64,000 bases of DNA, taken from positions 1 through 64,000 of the forward strand of contig NZ_JAWLAR010000021.1 of assembly GCF_041395345.1 (NCBI RefSeq), in the 5' to 3' direction. The notes beneath the pieces are model-generated. The model saw only the letters and a list, made by a program, of their open reading frames with translations, was not told the DNA's origin and made no database searches. The DNA is from Dokdonella sp041395345 (GTDB lineage Bacteria; Pseudomonadota; Gammaproteobacteria; Xanthomonadales; Rhodanobacteraceae). The position numbers were made by a program, and so were the translations under genes. This document shows, in pieces, positions 35,157 through 46,868 of the stretch (position 1 is the stretch's first letter; every line of letters starts with the position of its first letter).

Positions 35157-35296
35157 ACACTGACTCCGGATAGGCGGAAAATCCATGCGTGCCAAAGATT
35201 TCGAGGGCAGCGCCAAGGCGAAAAACCCCCGAATTATCCGGGTCAGCCGGAGGCCGGTCAAACGGCCCTCAACCGATCGAGCAAGCGACCCAGCCC

Positions 35297-35985
35297 ATGC
35301 ATATCCTCCATACGGTAAATTCCAAGAGTGGCCAGTCTGCGTGACATGCCGGCCGACCACACCGAAGTGGCCTTCGCCGGCCGCTCCAATGCGGGCAAAT
35401 CCAGTGCCTTTGAATGCACTCGCGACCCACAAGGGGCTGGCTCGGGTCAGCAAGACCCCCGGCCGCACCCAGTTGCTCAATGTTTTTGCTCTGGACGACG
35501 AACGCCGGCTGGTGGACCTGCCCGGCTATGGCTACGCCAAGGTTCCGGTCGGGGTGCGCGATCAGTGGCGCGGCATGGTCGACGGTTATCTGCGTTCCAG
35601 GGAAGCACTCAAGGGCCTTGTCCTGATCATGGACAGCCGTCACCCGCTGAAGGATTTCGATCGCCAGATGCTGGATTACGCAGCCGGCATCGTAGCCCTG
35701 TCACGTCTTGCTGACAAAGGCGGACAAATTGTCGCGCAATGAGGCTGCTAGGACCCTGAGCGCCGTGCGCAAGGACCTCGACCTCGGCGACATCGGATGC
35801 TGCTGCCGTCAGCGTCCAGCTGTTTTCCTCGACCGCCAAGACCGGCCTGGACGAAGCCCGCGCGGTCATCTCAGGCTGGCTCGACCTGCCTTCCGTCACT
35901 GGTGGCCCGGCCAGTCCCAAAGCATGTCCTCGCCACACTCGGCTCACTTGCGCGCGGCCGCAGCGGCCCCATATCGCCGTCTTGG
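35297..35985 (+). CDS. engB: Ribosome-biogenesis GTPase EngB/YihA (frame-broken)
   Basis: Reconstructed from three frames: SLRDMPADHTEVAFAGRSNA followed by GKSSA (G1), an extra T, then NALATHKGLARVSKTPGRTQ (G2), LVDLPGYGYAKVP (G3), LVLIMDSRHPLKDFD and LLTKADKLSRNE (G4). Together these are the full GTPase motif set of YihA/YsxC/EngB, which assists 50S subunit assembly and is normally essential. The exact start and stop cannot be fixed; the end lies just before gshA. An intact copy is expected in the living cell, which argues that the breaks are sequence errors. Confidence 0.85.
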
Positions 35986-36002
35986 CAGAGAAGGAAACAG
36001 GC

Positions 36003-37352
36003 ATGTCCGGACCCAGGAAAAACCCGCGAGCCGATCACTCGCCGCGAGCAACTGCGGGCTATATCGCTGCCGGTGAAAAGCCCGAGCGCGACTGGCGCAT
36101 CGGCACCGAACACGAAAAATTCGGTTTTCGACTCGACAATCTCAGGCCGCTGACCTGGGAGGGTCCGCAAGCATTGGCGCCCTGCTGGGCGGCTGACCTG
36201 ATTCGGCTGGCAGCGCGTGGTCGAGAAGGACAAGCTGCTGCCCTGTCGCGCAATGGTGCGTCCGTGACCCTGGAACCGGCCGGGCAGTCGAGGGGGCTGG
36301 GCGCCCCGCTGGAAAACATCCACCAGACCTGCAGCGAAGTACACACACACCTCAAGGAAGTGAAACCGTCGCTGACAACCCTGGTGGTTTCTCGGTACAG
36401 CTTCCAGCCGAAATGGCGACGCGAGGACATGCCGTGGATGCCGGCGTTGTCGCTTACGCCATGACGCGGCGCTACATGCCGACCAGGGAGATCTTGGCCT
36501 CGACATGATGACGCGCACCTGCACGGTTCAGTCATCCTCGATTTCTGGACGAAGCCGACATGGTGCGGAAGTTCCGTACTTCGCTCGCGCTGCAGCCGAT
36601 CGCGACCGCCCTGCCTGCGGATTCGCCGTTCACCAACGGCAAGCCCAACGGATACCTCAGTTATCGCTCGCACATCTGGACGATACCGATCCTGACCGCA
36701 CCGGCATGCTCGATTTCGTCTTCGAGGACGGATCTTACGAGCGCTACGTCGACTACATGCTCGACGTACCGATGTACTTCAGCTATCGTGATGGCATCTA
36801 CCACGACCTCGCCGGCGAATCCTTCAGAAGTTTCATGCGCGGCGAATCCAGGCAGCTGCCGGGTGCTACCCCGACCATGACCGGACCGGGTCGATCACAT
36901 GACCACCGCCTTCCCGGGAAGTTCGCATGAAGCGATTCCTGGAATGCGCGGCGCCGATGGCGGACCATGGAATCGGCTATGCGCACTGCCTGCCTTGTGT
37001 GGGTCGGCTTGCTGTATGACCGCAGCGCGCTCGATGCCGCTCTGGGACCTGGTCAAGGATTTCACCCGCGAGGAACGCAATGCCCTGCGTGATGGCGTAC
37101 CGAAACATGGGCTGAAGCTGCCATTCCGTAACGGCAGCTTGCGCGACATCGCCGCCGAGGCCCTGAAGATTTCCGCGCAGGGACTGCGCAACCGGGCGCG
37201 CATGAGTGTCGAGGGCGTTGATGAAAGCCACTTTCGACCCGTTGACGAGATCGTCGAAGCCAACGAAACACCCGCCGAGTGCAAGCTGGCCCTGTACAAC
37301 GGGCCGTGGAATACGATGTCGATCCGGTGTTCCGGGCGAGTTCCTGTACTAG
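36003..37352 (+). CDS. gshA: Glutamate-cysteine ligase (frame-broken)
   Basis: Start ATG at 36003 (MSGPRKNPRADHSPRATAGY) and TAG at 37350-37352 after FREFLY. Pieces in all three plus frames read in order: RIGTEHEKFGF, RNGASVTLEPAGQ, PLENIHQTC, FQPKWRREDMPWMP, LGLDMMTRTCTVQ, DSPFTNGKPNGYLSYRSHIW, TDPDRTGMLDFVFEDG, YMLDVPMYFSYRDGIYHDLA, RMKRFLEMRGADGGPW and KHGLKLPFRNGSLRDIAAEA. This is the plant/alpha-proteobacterial-type GshA (about 450 aa), which makes gamma-glutamylcysteine for glutathione. At least eight shifts are needed. Confidence 0.88.
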
Positions 37353-37640
37353 GAGCCGGGAATAGGGAGTGGGAATCGGGAATCGGGAATCGGAGAGCTT
37401 TGAGCTCTCAAGTTCCCTCGAGTCTCAGAGGGTGTTTACAAACCTCTGGAAATTTCCAGGACCAGATTCCGACGAGGCCTGTATCTGGCCGAGGCGGAAG
37501 ACTTCAAGGTGCTCTACACGCCTGCTGCGGCGAGTCACTTCTCCTTGAGTGGCCACTGCTGCCGGAGCAGCGCACTGGTTACTTTCTCTTGGCCACGCAA
37601 GAGAGTGAGGTGGTGCTCCGGTTGTGAAAAACTCATCCAT
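37353..37640. repeat. GGGAATC tandem repeats and a diverged copy of the 16.7-kb inverted repeat
   Basis: 37357-37395 is built of GGGAATC/GGGAATA units of the kind common between genes in this order. From about 37516 to 37615 the sequence (GGCGAGTCACTTCTCCTTGA, then ACTTTCTCTTGGCCACGCAA) matches the outer parts of the repeat at 16748-17446 in shortened form. No gene is supported here. Confidence 0.7.
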
Positions 37641-37676
37641 CAACTCAAAAGCAGGCGCAAATAAGCAGGCCCCCGC

Positions 37677-38071
37677 TCAGGGCCACAAGGCCAGGATCAG
37701 GCCGATCACGGTGAACTGCACGGTGTGATAGCCGGCATTGACCAGGAACAGTTTCAGGCTCTTGCCTTCGAACAGGTAGTTGATGCCGAAACTGGCGCCG
37801 ACCCAGCACAGGCCTGCAGCGAACCCCGCGCCCAGGCCAAGCGCCAACGGCGGGCGAGGGCCGAGGAACAGGGCAAACACGACCGCAGCGATCAGACCCA
37901 GGACCAGACTCAGGGCCGAAGATCATCGGCATGTTGGCACTCTTCATCGCTGATGCTGGCTTCGCGCTGCCAGACCTTGCCGAACAAGGCCGGTGAATAC
38001 CACAGTCCGCCAATCACGAAGGCAAGAGGCGGCGGCGATGACCGCCCAGATATTGAACTCGGGTACGGGTA
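37677..38071 (-). CDS. DUF1761-family membrane protein (frame-broken)
   Basis: Fragments in order: FNIWAVIAAA, LAFVIGGLWYSPALFGKVWQ, ASISDEE, FALFLGPRPPLALGLGAGFA, VGASFGINYLFEGKSLKLFL and NAGYHTVQFTVIGLILALWP then stop. These match DUF1761, small proteins with four membrane helices and the signature GLWYSPxLFGKxW near the start. The function is unknown. The start codon is not visible, probably lost to an indel near 38071. Confidence 0.75.
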
Positions 38072-38286
38072 GTCTCCTGTCGGATGGATTGAAGGACAGC
38101 ATGACGGCAGTCTTGGCGCCATCGTGTATTGGAAAATGTGATCGGTAGCGGCGCCGTTCGGTGCAGGCGATCCGTGGCTCGAGTTCCCGGGCTGGATTTG
38201 CCCTGGATACGCTGCTGCGCTCGGCTGCTTGGTCCCGGACGCGCCCTGGCCTCCGCCATCCTGCCATCCGGCTCCTGATTCCCGAC

Positions 38287-39152
38287 TCACGGCGCCACAA
38301 CGATGCTGCTGTCAGGTCGCGCGCGCAACGCGGACCAGCTCGCCCGGTGACATGCCGCTGAAGGTCTGAAGTCCTGAATCAGATGGGATTGATCGTAGTA
38401 ACCGCAGTGCGCTGCCAGCTCGACCCAGGAATGCGCTCGCAGCGCCCCAGCCATTGCAGGGCGAACTTGAAGCGGTGCACGCGGGCCAGGACTTGCTGCC
38501 CAGTCCGATTTCACGGCGCAAGGTCTGACCCAGATGCCTGCGGCTGACGCCGGCTTGCCTGGCCAGCGCGTCGACACTGGTCCTGCCGTAGCTCGATTCA
38601 ATTTGGTGCAGCGCCCAACGGCGAGTCCGGTGGTCTCGGAATCGCGGCTGCAGGCGTTGCATCAGCCACTCTTCGACCATGCCAAAGCGCCGGCTCGTCG
38701 ATGGGCACTGCTACCCGCGAAGCACCAGCGCGCTGTCGCCGAGCAGATCCGTCAGCGGCAGGACGCGATCCGCACAATGATCCGCATCGACATGCAGCCA
38801 GGGACGAACGCCGTGTCCGCGGAAGGCGATCCCGGAGGATCGATCCGCCATCAGGGGACTCTTCGGTTTCAATCGGCGTCTGGTGCATGCCGCAGAACCA
38901 GATGTCAATATTGGCGATGCGCTCCGGTGGACCGGCTTCGATGCGGTACTGGGTGGGGCCCAGGTTGATCAGCCAGGAAACTGCCGCCGCCGGGCAGGAT
39001 GCGATCGCGCCGATAGTTGACTTGGCCTTCGCCGAACCAGAGCTGGCTGACCAGGGGTGCCAGCGCAGCGCGCGGCCGGCACACGTCCAGGCGCCCGAGC
39101 GCGCTGTCCTCGATCAATGACTGGATGCGAGAAGTGCTGCCACCGTCCACAT
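38287..39152 (-). CDS. AraC-family transcription regulator (frame-broken)
   Basis: N-terminal part reads RPRAALAPLVSQLWFGEGQV, RDRILPGGGS and (F)CGMHQTPIETEES; this is the sensor half common in AraC proteins of the DUF6597 type. The C-terminus shows SSYGRTSVDALARQAGVSRR (first HTH), HLGQTLRREIG, HLIQDFR and TFSGMSPGELVRVARAT (second HTH). The start is ATG 39152 or GTG 39150. It lies upstream of and facing away from nothing else, next to the TonB receptor, which it may regulate. A TATAAT at 39177-39182 is a likely -10. Confidence 0.78.
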
Positions 39153-39176
39153 CAGGCCCCGCTGCAACGTTGGTTC

Positions 39177-39182
39177 ATTATA
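39177..39182 (-). promoter_or_regulatory. -10 element of the AraC-family gene
   Basis: Perfect TATAAT on the minus strand, 25 bp before the ATG at 39152. No clear -35 is visible at 16-18 bp, which suggests an activated promoter, or indels in this stretch. Confidence 0.45.
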
Positions 39183-39282
39183 GGGACGTTGTCGTGACGC
39201 CGGCATGCGGTGCGCGACTGGGGTTCCACCAGCGCACGGACTGCAGAAGCCCAGCGGCGTCGCTATCGGCCTGCGGGCCGAC

Positions 39283-39315
39283 CCGATGGCGCGGGCAATC
39301 CGCGCCCGGCATCGG
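39283..39315 (-). terminator. Strong hairpin at the end of the TonB receptor gene
   Basis: CCGATG / CATCGG outer arms and GGCGCGG / CCGCGCC inner arms form a long GC stem 25-55 bp beyond the receptor's likely stop. It has no T tract, so it may block RNA decay rather than terminate. Confidence 0.5.
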
Positions 39316-39339
39316 CCGCGGGGAGTGTCGCGCAGGTGT

Positions 39340-41886
39340 GATCACCGAACTTCAGACGCAGGGTCATGCCATAGGTGCGCGGGCGCCGAGGAAGGCATTC
39401 CACGAACCGGTTTGCAGGCGCGTCGAAGCCGACCTGCTGGTAGGTTTCGTCGGTCAGGTTCTGTCCCCACAGTTCCAGCATCCACAAGCCATCCGCACGA
39501 CCGAATCCGGATGCGTGCATTGACCAGGGTGTAGGCGTCCTGCAGCTTTTCCGGATCGAGATCGGAGCCCGTGTTGTACTCGGACGTGTAGCGAGCAGCG
39601 ATGTTGAAGCGATCATCAGGTGTCGGCGAACGGCCATTCATAGTGAGCGCAAACTCTCTGAATCCTGCCACCGGGGCGAAGCCGCCGCGTGCGCCCGGGA
39701 GCAGGACCAGACCGGCATCCGGCAAGGGATCATCGCCATACTTCGAATCGAGATAGGTGATGCCCGCCTGCATGCTGGAGGCCTTCCACGCCGGTATTTA
39801 GATCAGATCGAGGTCCGCGCCCTTGACGGTAAGCTCGGGAATCGAACGCACGACGTAGCTGGTGCCGAGGAAGCTGTTGAGCTGGAAGTCGGTGAATCCC
39901 GGTGTAGAACAGCGAACCGTTCAGGAGCAGGTTGCCGTCGGCCAGAGTCGATTTTGAAGCCGAGCTCGTAGCTGTCGGCAAACTCGCCTGGGAATGAGGT
40001 GTCATCGACGGTGAAAATGCCGGCACCGCCGCTGCTCAGGCCGGTCGCAGGTCTGCACGCGATCCAGATTGAAGCCGCCGGACCTTGTGCCACGCGCAGC
40101 CGAGAAGAAAGTCATGAACGACTGTTCCAGCGATACGCCGTTTGAACGTGCCCGACCATTCCGTCTCGTTTTCATCCTGCTGGGTGCTGCGGCCGTTGTG
40201 CAGGGATTGGCCCAGGGCAGGCACACATGAATCCGATCAGGGTCGGGATCACCGATGGCGCTGCCGCAGCCGGACGCCACCGGGCGACGAGAGCGGCGCC
40301 GAGTTGCTCGGGATTGCCCAGTGCCGCGCTGCAGCCGGTCGACCCATTCGGGTTGCTGCAGTTCGAGGTGAGTTTCTTGTCCTCGCCGGTGTAGGGCGCA
40401 GGCCGACGGTCAGATCGAGCGCGTTTGCGGCATGGAAAGTCTCGTTCGTGAACAGCGCAAAGCCGTTTGCATTCTGCTTGTAGAGATCAAGCGAACCCTG
40501 GCCCGTATACAGCGTTCCGGGCGGCAGGCTGGTTGCCTGGGCCAGGAATGCGCCCGGGTTAAGCCAGGTCGACCACGCCGGCCGGGAACAGGCTGGCCAC
40601 GTTGTTGATCAGCGCAATCGACAGATAGGGTTCATAGGCATTGCCCATGGTGACCGATTCGTTGCGGGTCAGATCCTCGTCGCCGTAATATGCCGACCAT
40701 CCAGTCGACGATGCCGTTCGAGCCGGTCAGCCTGAACTCCTGGCCGAAGGTCTCGAACTCCACATATGCTTTGTCTTCGCCCACGCGATAGAGGATATCG
40801 GCACCGCTGTAGTCGATGTCGGTTCCGCTGATGGCATCCCAGCCGCGCAGCGGTGATGGAAGTGAAAGTGGAATCGCCGAACCACGGCGTATACCAGTTG
40901 ACCTGGCCGAGATGCCCTGGTCCGTTATTTCCTGGTTGGTATCACGGTTGGCATAAGCCAGATAGTCCGACGGGTCGGCGACCGGAACGATGCCGTTGCC
41001 GCCTGCAAGGGCATTGACGATGGCCGCGGTCGGGCCGCGAACCGTGGTCACGCCCACGCAGCAGTATTCGTCGCGCGTGGAATAGTCGCCGATGATGCGT
41101 GGATATCGACGGCGTCGTTCGGGCGCAGCATCAGCTGTCCGCGAACGGAATTGAAATTCTGGGTGACATCGTCGGTCTTGGTGCGCGGACCGACGCCCGT
41201 GTGTTCACGTCCACGGAAACCATCGCGCTGGCGCGTCGTGCCGGCGATGCTGAATGCGGAATTCTCACCGACCTGATCGTTGTAGCTGGCATCGAGTCCG
41301 ATGGCTCCCGTAGTTTGCCCACGGTGACGTTGGCTGTCGTCTGGCGCAGGTTGAGCGGTGCCTGGGTGATGACGTTGATCAGGCCGGCCGAAGTATTCTT
41401 GCCAACACCGTGCCTTGCGGACCCTTCAGTACTTGATGCGATCAAGCTGGTCGAGATCGCCGAAGCCGACACCGGTGCGTGCGCGGTAGACACCGTCGAT
41501 GACGACACCCACCGAAGACTCGAGACCCGGATTGTCGCCAACCGTGCCGACACCGCGAATGCGCGCGCCGTGGTTTGCGCTTCGTTGCTGGTGCTGGTGA
41601 CGCTGAGGCCGGTAACCACGATCTGCAGGTTCCGATATCGCGGCCCACGTCCTTCATCAATTGCTGGGGCACCACGCGTTCATCGTGATCGGCACGTCCT
41701 GCAACTGCTCTTCGCGCCGGTGCAGTGACGACCGTGCCGCCGAGCACGGTGACGTCGTCCGTCATGTCGTCTCTGCGCTGATCCGAATCCTCCTGCGCAA
41801 GAAAGTGGAACGCCGGCCAAAGCGACAACAATTGATCACGCCAAGGCCTGGCGGCCCAACTTGACTGATTTCCCTTACGGTTTCAT
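39340..41886 (-). CDS. TonB-dependent outer-membrane receptor (frame-broken)
   Basis: About 850 codons in many frames. The start is probably ATG 41886. A signal region (LLSLWPAFHFLAQE) precedes DDVTVLGGTVVTAPARR, then LQDVPITMNA and QQLMKDVG, the TonB-box/plug start. The plug reads LDRIEVLKGPQGTVLGKNTS after correction (visible as GKNTSAGLINVITQAPLNLR). Barrel pieces include FETFGQEFRLTGSNGIVDWM, AGITYLDSKYGDDP, DDRFNIAARYTSEY and WGQNLTDETYQQVGFDAP, ending TYGMTLRLKF. It resembles receptors that import hydrophobic or small organic substrates in catabolic clusters rather than siderophore receptors. The neighbouring SDR/ACAD genes support that reading. Confidence 0.85.
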
Positions 41887-42245
41887 CCTCCCCGAAGATT
41901 TTGTGCCTCCATCCGGATCCCCGCGACCCGAATCTTGGCTGCCTGACTACGTGATGCCTGTGACGCTTGCTATCGAATCCTGTTCAATTTCGAAACTCTG
42001 TTTCACGTTCCGAGTCGCCCTGCTTTGAAGGGCCTGCGGCCTGTTGCGGTGAACCTAGCACAGATCATTTAACGAAAATGAAACTTTCGCCCAGCCGTTT
42101 GGGACACCTCTCTGCGGCACCTGCAGCATGTCGAATCGTCGGCCCTGATCGTCCGGGGCATGCCACGCGCCCGAGACCGCCAACTGGCTGTCCGTATCGG
42201 CTCGGCCCTGAGCCCGGAATCCCTGTTGTTTTGCTCGATTCCAGC
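41887..42245. other. Gap between TonB receptor and SDR operon end
   Basis: I see no gene. It carries the probable receptor promoter near 41900-41970, an AT-richer stretch with a GGCCTGCGGCCTG palindrome at about 42027-42043, and nothing else identifiable. Confidence 0.4.
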
Positions 42246-43147
42246 CTACTCATGCAGCGCCTTGATCATTGCTTCGCGCAGGCCGCCAGCGGATCGGTCG
42301 GATTGCGCATTGCAACAATATCCTCGGCGCGCTGACGCACTCCTTCGAGCGCCTTGGGGGTGTGAGGCGATATAGAAGCGACTCGCGCACGGCCTCGAAG
42401 GTCATGCGGGCCACATCGGCCGCGCTGATCTTGCCCGCTGAATGGACGGCCTTGTCCATGGCTGCCTGAGCGACCCGCTGGGAGCGCGTAAGCGGTTCCG
42501 CACAAGCCGCTGCGCGGGCCGGTTCCGCGCTGTGAAGTGCTGATGCCTGTCGGCACGTAGAACGGACACAGCACTGAACAATGCACTTGCGTGGTTACCA
42601 GAGAGAGATCGTGATGAAGCGATTCCGACAGCGACACGACGGCACTCTGGGAAATGCCGCTCGCTGGCGGGTTGAGCAAGCCGGCCATCGATGCGGTGTT
42701 GACGACGTGTCCCTGGTAGTCGGGCGACGCCTTGGCCGACGCGAGCATGCGCGGTACGAAGGCACGCATGCCATGGACCACGCCCCCAGAGGTTGATACC
42801 GGCGTCCATTGCCAGTCGGCGACACTGTTTTCCCAGATCAGGCCTGCCGTGCCGACGCCGGCATTGTTGAACAGCAGGTGCACCTCGCCGAACGTTTTCG
42901 CAGTCGCTTCGGCCAGGGCGTCAACCTGGGCTGCGTCGGAAACATCAAGAACCTGGTTCAGCACACGGCCCTGCCGGATTCGAGTTCTCCTGCTCGAAAC
43001 GGCCTGCAAGGCTTCGGCTTGCACATCGGCAAGCACCAGCGACATGCCAAGTTCGGCTCCAAGTCGGGCGAACTCGTGGCCAAAGCCCGAGCTGGCACTG
43101 GCAGTAATGACGGCCACCTTCTTGCCGCTGAAATCCTGAATGCTCAT
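42246..43147 (-). CDS. SDR-family oxidoreductase 1 (frame-broken)
   Basis: Start ATG at 43147 (MSIQDFSGKKVAVITASASS), overlapping the stop of SDR 2. Rossmann fold with a shifted or degenerate TGxxxGxG (ITASASSGFGHEFA), LLFNNAGVG (NNAG), VVNTASMAGLL with the catalytic serine, and a YxxxK in which the Y is lost or shifted (GISQSAVVSLSESLHHDL). The end reads IVAMRNPTDPLAALREAMIK then ALHE after one correction. It is probably an NAD(P)-dependent hydroxyacyl or alcohol dehydrogenase of the pathway. Confidence 0.8.
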
Positions 43148-43925
43148 ACCGCCGATACCCCGCCATCGACGGCGAGAATCTGGCCGGTAATGTGCTTGCC
43201 TGCATCCGGGAAGCGAACAGGGGGTTGCGCCCTTGAGATCTTCCTCGCCGAAGCGGTTGAGCGGCGCAAGGCTCTTCAGCGTATTCCGCACTGACGCTTT
43301 CGATGAGGCCCTTCGACATCTTGGTCGGAAAGAATCCGGGAGCCAATGCATTGACGGCAGGTGATGTCGTAGGCGCCCCACTCGCCGGCCAGCGTGCGCG
43401 TGAAATTGACCAGAGCGCCCTTGGTCGTGTTGTAGGCGATCACCTCATGGCGCCGGGCGGGTTGCCGCGCAGACCCGCGATCGAGGCAATGTTGATGATG
43501 CGACCGCTGCCTCCGTCCGATCATCGAGCGTTTGGCGATCTGTTGGGTCAACAGAAACAGGCCACGGATGTTCAGGTTGAATACCTTGTCCCAGGCTTCG
43601 ACCGGATAGTCTTCGGCCGCTGCGCCCAGCTCGCGCCAGCGCTGTTGATCAGGATTGCCGACATGGCCGAGCTTTCCAGCGTGGCATCGACCAGCGAAGT
43701 GATGGACTCTTCCCTGCCGCCGTCGGCTGCGACCCATTCGACATCGATGCCGCGTGCCTCGAGATGAGCCTGGCCTTCTCGAGCTCGTCCGACTTTCGCG
43801 CCGAGATGACCAGACGCGCACCATAGTCACCCAGTGCCGGCCATCTGCAGGCCCAGGCCACGCGAGCCGCCGGTTAATCAGCGCGGTGCGTCCATCGAAT
43901 CAAACAGGTTTCGTTTCGCACTCAT
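43144..43925 (-). CDS. SDR-family oxidoreductase 2 (frame-broken)
   Basis: Start ATG at 43925 (MSAKRNLFD). Pieces: LITGG..GLGLQMA (cofactor loop), GARLVISARKSDELEKA, VEWVAADGG, LINNAGASW, EDYPVEAWDKVFNLNIRGLF, IINIASIAGLRGNPPG, VIAYNTTKGALVNFTRTLAG (catalytic Y and K) and GQILAVDGGVSAV at the end. About 260 aa, close to gluconate 5-dehydrogenase-like 3-oxoacyl reductases. The stop overlaps SDR 1 by 4 bp. Confidence 0.83.
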
Positions 43926-43996
43926 GGCCAGCCGCCACCTTTTTCCTGCCTTTTGATAATTCGAGATTGCGTTCCGCAAACAGGGAGAACATCGGT

Positions 43997-45120
43997 TCAG
44001 CTTTCCTGCAACGCCGAACGGTACATTTCCAGATGTTCGTCGGTCGTGCCAGCAGTTCGAATGCCAGCGAGCGCTTGAAGCAATGGCTGACATCGGATCG
44101 GCACGCTGTACCTGACGCTACCAGCCACCACCGTGCAGTGCACGGCCTGCTGGCCTACGAACCGAGGCGGCCTGGCCAATCAGCGCCTTGGCTCCGATTG
44201 CCTGCGACGCGCGCCCGCGTTCGAGTCGTTGCAGGATTCGGTCGCCAGATACATCATCGAACGCGCCTGCTCGAACTGCATCAGCATGTCGGCCATGCGA
44301 TGTTGCAGGGCCTGGAAACTGCCGATTGGCATGCCGAACTGCTTTCGCGAACGACTGTATTCGATGGTCGCCTTGAGGATGCGGTCAAGCGCGCCGAAGG
44401 CCTCGGCGCAGGCGCGGCAGTGCCGCGATCGACGACCCGGATCGAGGATTCCTCGACATCACCACCGAGGCGTGCATCGGGCTCGAGAAGGACGTTGTCG
44501 AGTGCGAGATCGGCGGCGCGCTGTCCGTCGACGAGGTGCCCTTGGGCGCAAGCTGACGCCGTGATGCCGGCGTCGATGGCGAACAGGCCGAGACTGCCGT
44601 CGTCGACACGTGCCGAGACCAGATACAGATCTGCCATCGGCGCGTGATGAACCACGCTCTTGCTTCACCATCGGGGTCAACCTTCATGCTGCGTGGCGCG
44701 TGTCGGATCTTCGAAAAATCGATGCCCGCCCGCTTCTCGTCATGAGCCAGCACGGCGATGCTTTCACCGCTGGCCATGTCCGGCAGCATAAGCGCCGCTG
44801 CATCGGACCCGAGCTGCACGATGGCCTGTGGGTAGCCACGATCGCGCTCGACGAAGGCAGCTCCAGGACCAGGCCCAAGTGGCCGACTGCCGCAATGAAA
44901 CGAAGGCATGACGCCGACAGGACCGGCACCGATGCCACCATCGGCTTCGGGGATGTCGGCAAGCAGGCCCAGTTCACCCAGCTGCTTCCAGAGTTCGCGC
45001 GACCAGCTGCATCCGAAATCGAGCAGCTTCCTGGCGCTGATCAATTCGTATTCGCTGGACAGGAATCACGCTGCGTCGTGTCGAGCAGCATCTGTTGTTC
45101 GTCGTTGAATGAGAATCCAT
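43997..45120 (-). CDS. Acyl-CoA dehydrogenase A (frame-broken)
   Basis: Start ATG at 45120; the corrected N-terminus is MDFSFNDEQQMLLDTTQRFL. It has LWKQLGELGLLADIPEADGG, IVQLGSDAAALMLPDMASGE, SIAVLAHDE, DLALDNVLLEPDA and MAYLATESLQRLERGRASQA-like sequence in pieces, ending EHLEMYRSALQES. It is a shorter ACAD of about 370 aa. The immediately upstream ACAD B is of similar size. Such pairs often form heteromeric dehydrogenases for bulky acyl-CoAs, in which one chain lacks the catalytic base. That is inference, and the broken frames prevent checking the residue. Confidence 0.8.
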
Positions 45121-45130
45121 GGGGATTCCG

Positions 45131-46287
45131 TCAAACCTGAAGGATCATCTGCGCGTCGATGTTGCTGGATTCGTTGGAGCCGCCGAAGATCGTCAGCTTG
45201 CGCTGGTTCAGATAGGCCTCAGTGGCTGAGACATCTTCGCCAGATCCTGGTCGGCGAATCGGCGATCAGGGCGCGGGCGCCCAGCGATTCCACTTGCAGC
45301 TCGGTGATGCGCTGCATGATTTCGGTGCCGCGTCTTCAGGATCGAAGCCTCGGGTCCAGGCGCGTGGTTCTGTTCTTCGGCGAAGATCACGCGCAGGTTA
45401 GTATTCTGTTGAGCGCCTTCAGTTCGAGTTTCGACCTGGGCGATGCGCAGGGAAAAAACCGGATCCTCGATCAAGCGACGGCCATTGCGCTCGATCAAGC
45501 CGGCCATCTTGCTTGAGGCGGCGCAATTCGCGCTGGCGCCGATCCCGGCGATGTTGGTGCCTTCATAGCCGAGCAGGTACTTCGCGTAGGTCCAGCCCGC
45601 ATTTTCGTCGCCGATGCGGTTGCCGACCGGAACGCGCACATTGTCGAACCAGATTTCGTTGACCTCGTAGCTACCGTCGAGCAGGCGCGTCGGACGCACG
45701 CTGATTCCGGGCAAATATTTCATGTCGATCAGCAGGAACGAAATGCCACGCTGCGGCTTACCGCTGGCATCGGTACGGACGGAACGAAGATCAGTCGCTT
45801 AAACTGTCGGCGATGTTCCAGACCTTCTGTCCGTTGACCGTAGTGATCGCGTCAGTTCGGCTTTGGTTTTCGGCGATGCCAGGTCGGGAGCCTGACCCCG
45901 GCTCGGAATAGCCCTGGCACCACCGATCTTCGGCGGCAAGGATGCGCGGCGGGAAGCGCTGCTGCTGTTCGCTGCTGCCGAAACGCATGATCACCGGTGC
46001 CACCATCTTGACCCCGAAGGCCAGCTGGGCCGGAGCATCGGCCAACGCATTCGGTTTCAGGGGATGAACTGCCGTGCCTTGCTCCAGCCGGTGCCACCGA
46101 ACTCGGCAGGCCAGGCCGGCGCACAACCGCGTGCGTTGGTATTTTTGCCAGTTCGATGTCGTCTCGAGTATGGCTGTGGTCGCCGAAGGTGGACGCGAAG
46201 GCGTATGTCATCCGGCAGCTTGTCGCGCAGGAGCAGCGCGAACTTCTTCATGAACGCCTGCTCTTCTTGGTTGAATGCGAGATCCAT
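45131..46287 (-). CDS. Acyl-CoA dehydrogenase B (frame-broken)
   Basis: Start ATG at 46287 (MDLAFNQEEQAFMKKFALLL). Conserved blocks: WPAEFGGTGW, FGVKMVAPVIMRFGSSEQQQ, CQGYSEPGSGS, ITTVNGQKVWN, PGISVRPTRLLDGSYEVNEI, FDNVRVPVGNRIGDENAGWT and KYLLGYEGTNIAG, ending KLTIFGGSNESSNIDAQMIL and QV. It is an FAD flavoprotein that introduces an alpha,beta double bond into an acyl-CoA. It is probably the partner of ACAD A, whose start lies 10 bp downstream of its stop. Confidence 0.83.
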
Positions 46288-46295
46288 GTGAGTTC

Positions 46296-46773
46296 TCAGT
46301 CCTGAGGTGTTGTGGGCCGAGGTGATGCAAGCGCGCGAGCATCTGAGCAGCGCAGGCCGGCTTGTCACCGCCCTCGATCTCGATGGTCGCGGCCAGTGCG
46401 CCTACATGCCGCCGGCGACCGGGTCGAGTTTCCAGCACAAGGCGGCCGCGGATACGCTGCCCAAATCACCCGGTGCCGGCAATCGCACCCGATCCAGTCC
46501 GTAATTGATCGACATGGACAGGCCGTCGATGCGCACGCTGGATTCGAACATCGCCGGCAACATCGACAGGACCAGATGGCCATGTGCAATCCGGTGCCTG
46601 TAAGACGACTCGCGACGGCAACGCTCGACATCGAGATGAATCCGCTGGTGGTCATCGGTGGCGTCGGCAAAGGCCTGGATGCTTGCGCGCCTGGTCGACA
46701 AGCAACCATTCTTGACAGCGATTTCCTTGCCATGCCGAGGTCGGCCAGTCCGTTGATGGTTCTGTGCGCTCAT
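46296..46773 (-). CDS. MaoC-family (R)-enoyl-CoA hydratase (frame-broken)
   Basis: Start ATG at 46773 (MSAQNHQRTGRPRHGKEIAV, some of it shifted). The hot-dog hydratase signature is clear: IQAFADATDDHQRIHLDVER, (T)RIAHGHLVLSMLPAMFESS, INYGLDRVRLPAP and GRLVLETRP. The catalytic D and H lie in the FADATDDHQ..IH segment. About 155 aa. It hydrates trans-2-enoyl-CoA. CCGGGATGA repeats lie just upstream, between it and ACAD C. Confidence 0.83.
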
Positions 46774-46868
46774 CGGGATGACTTCAATCTTGAGCGCCGT
46801 CCATGTCCTGGCGAAAACCGGGATGACGGCGGAGGTCGGTCGGCTCGCATGGATCAAACGGCCGCTCA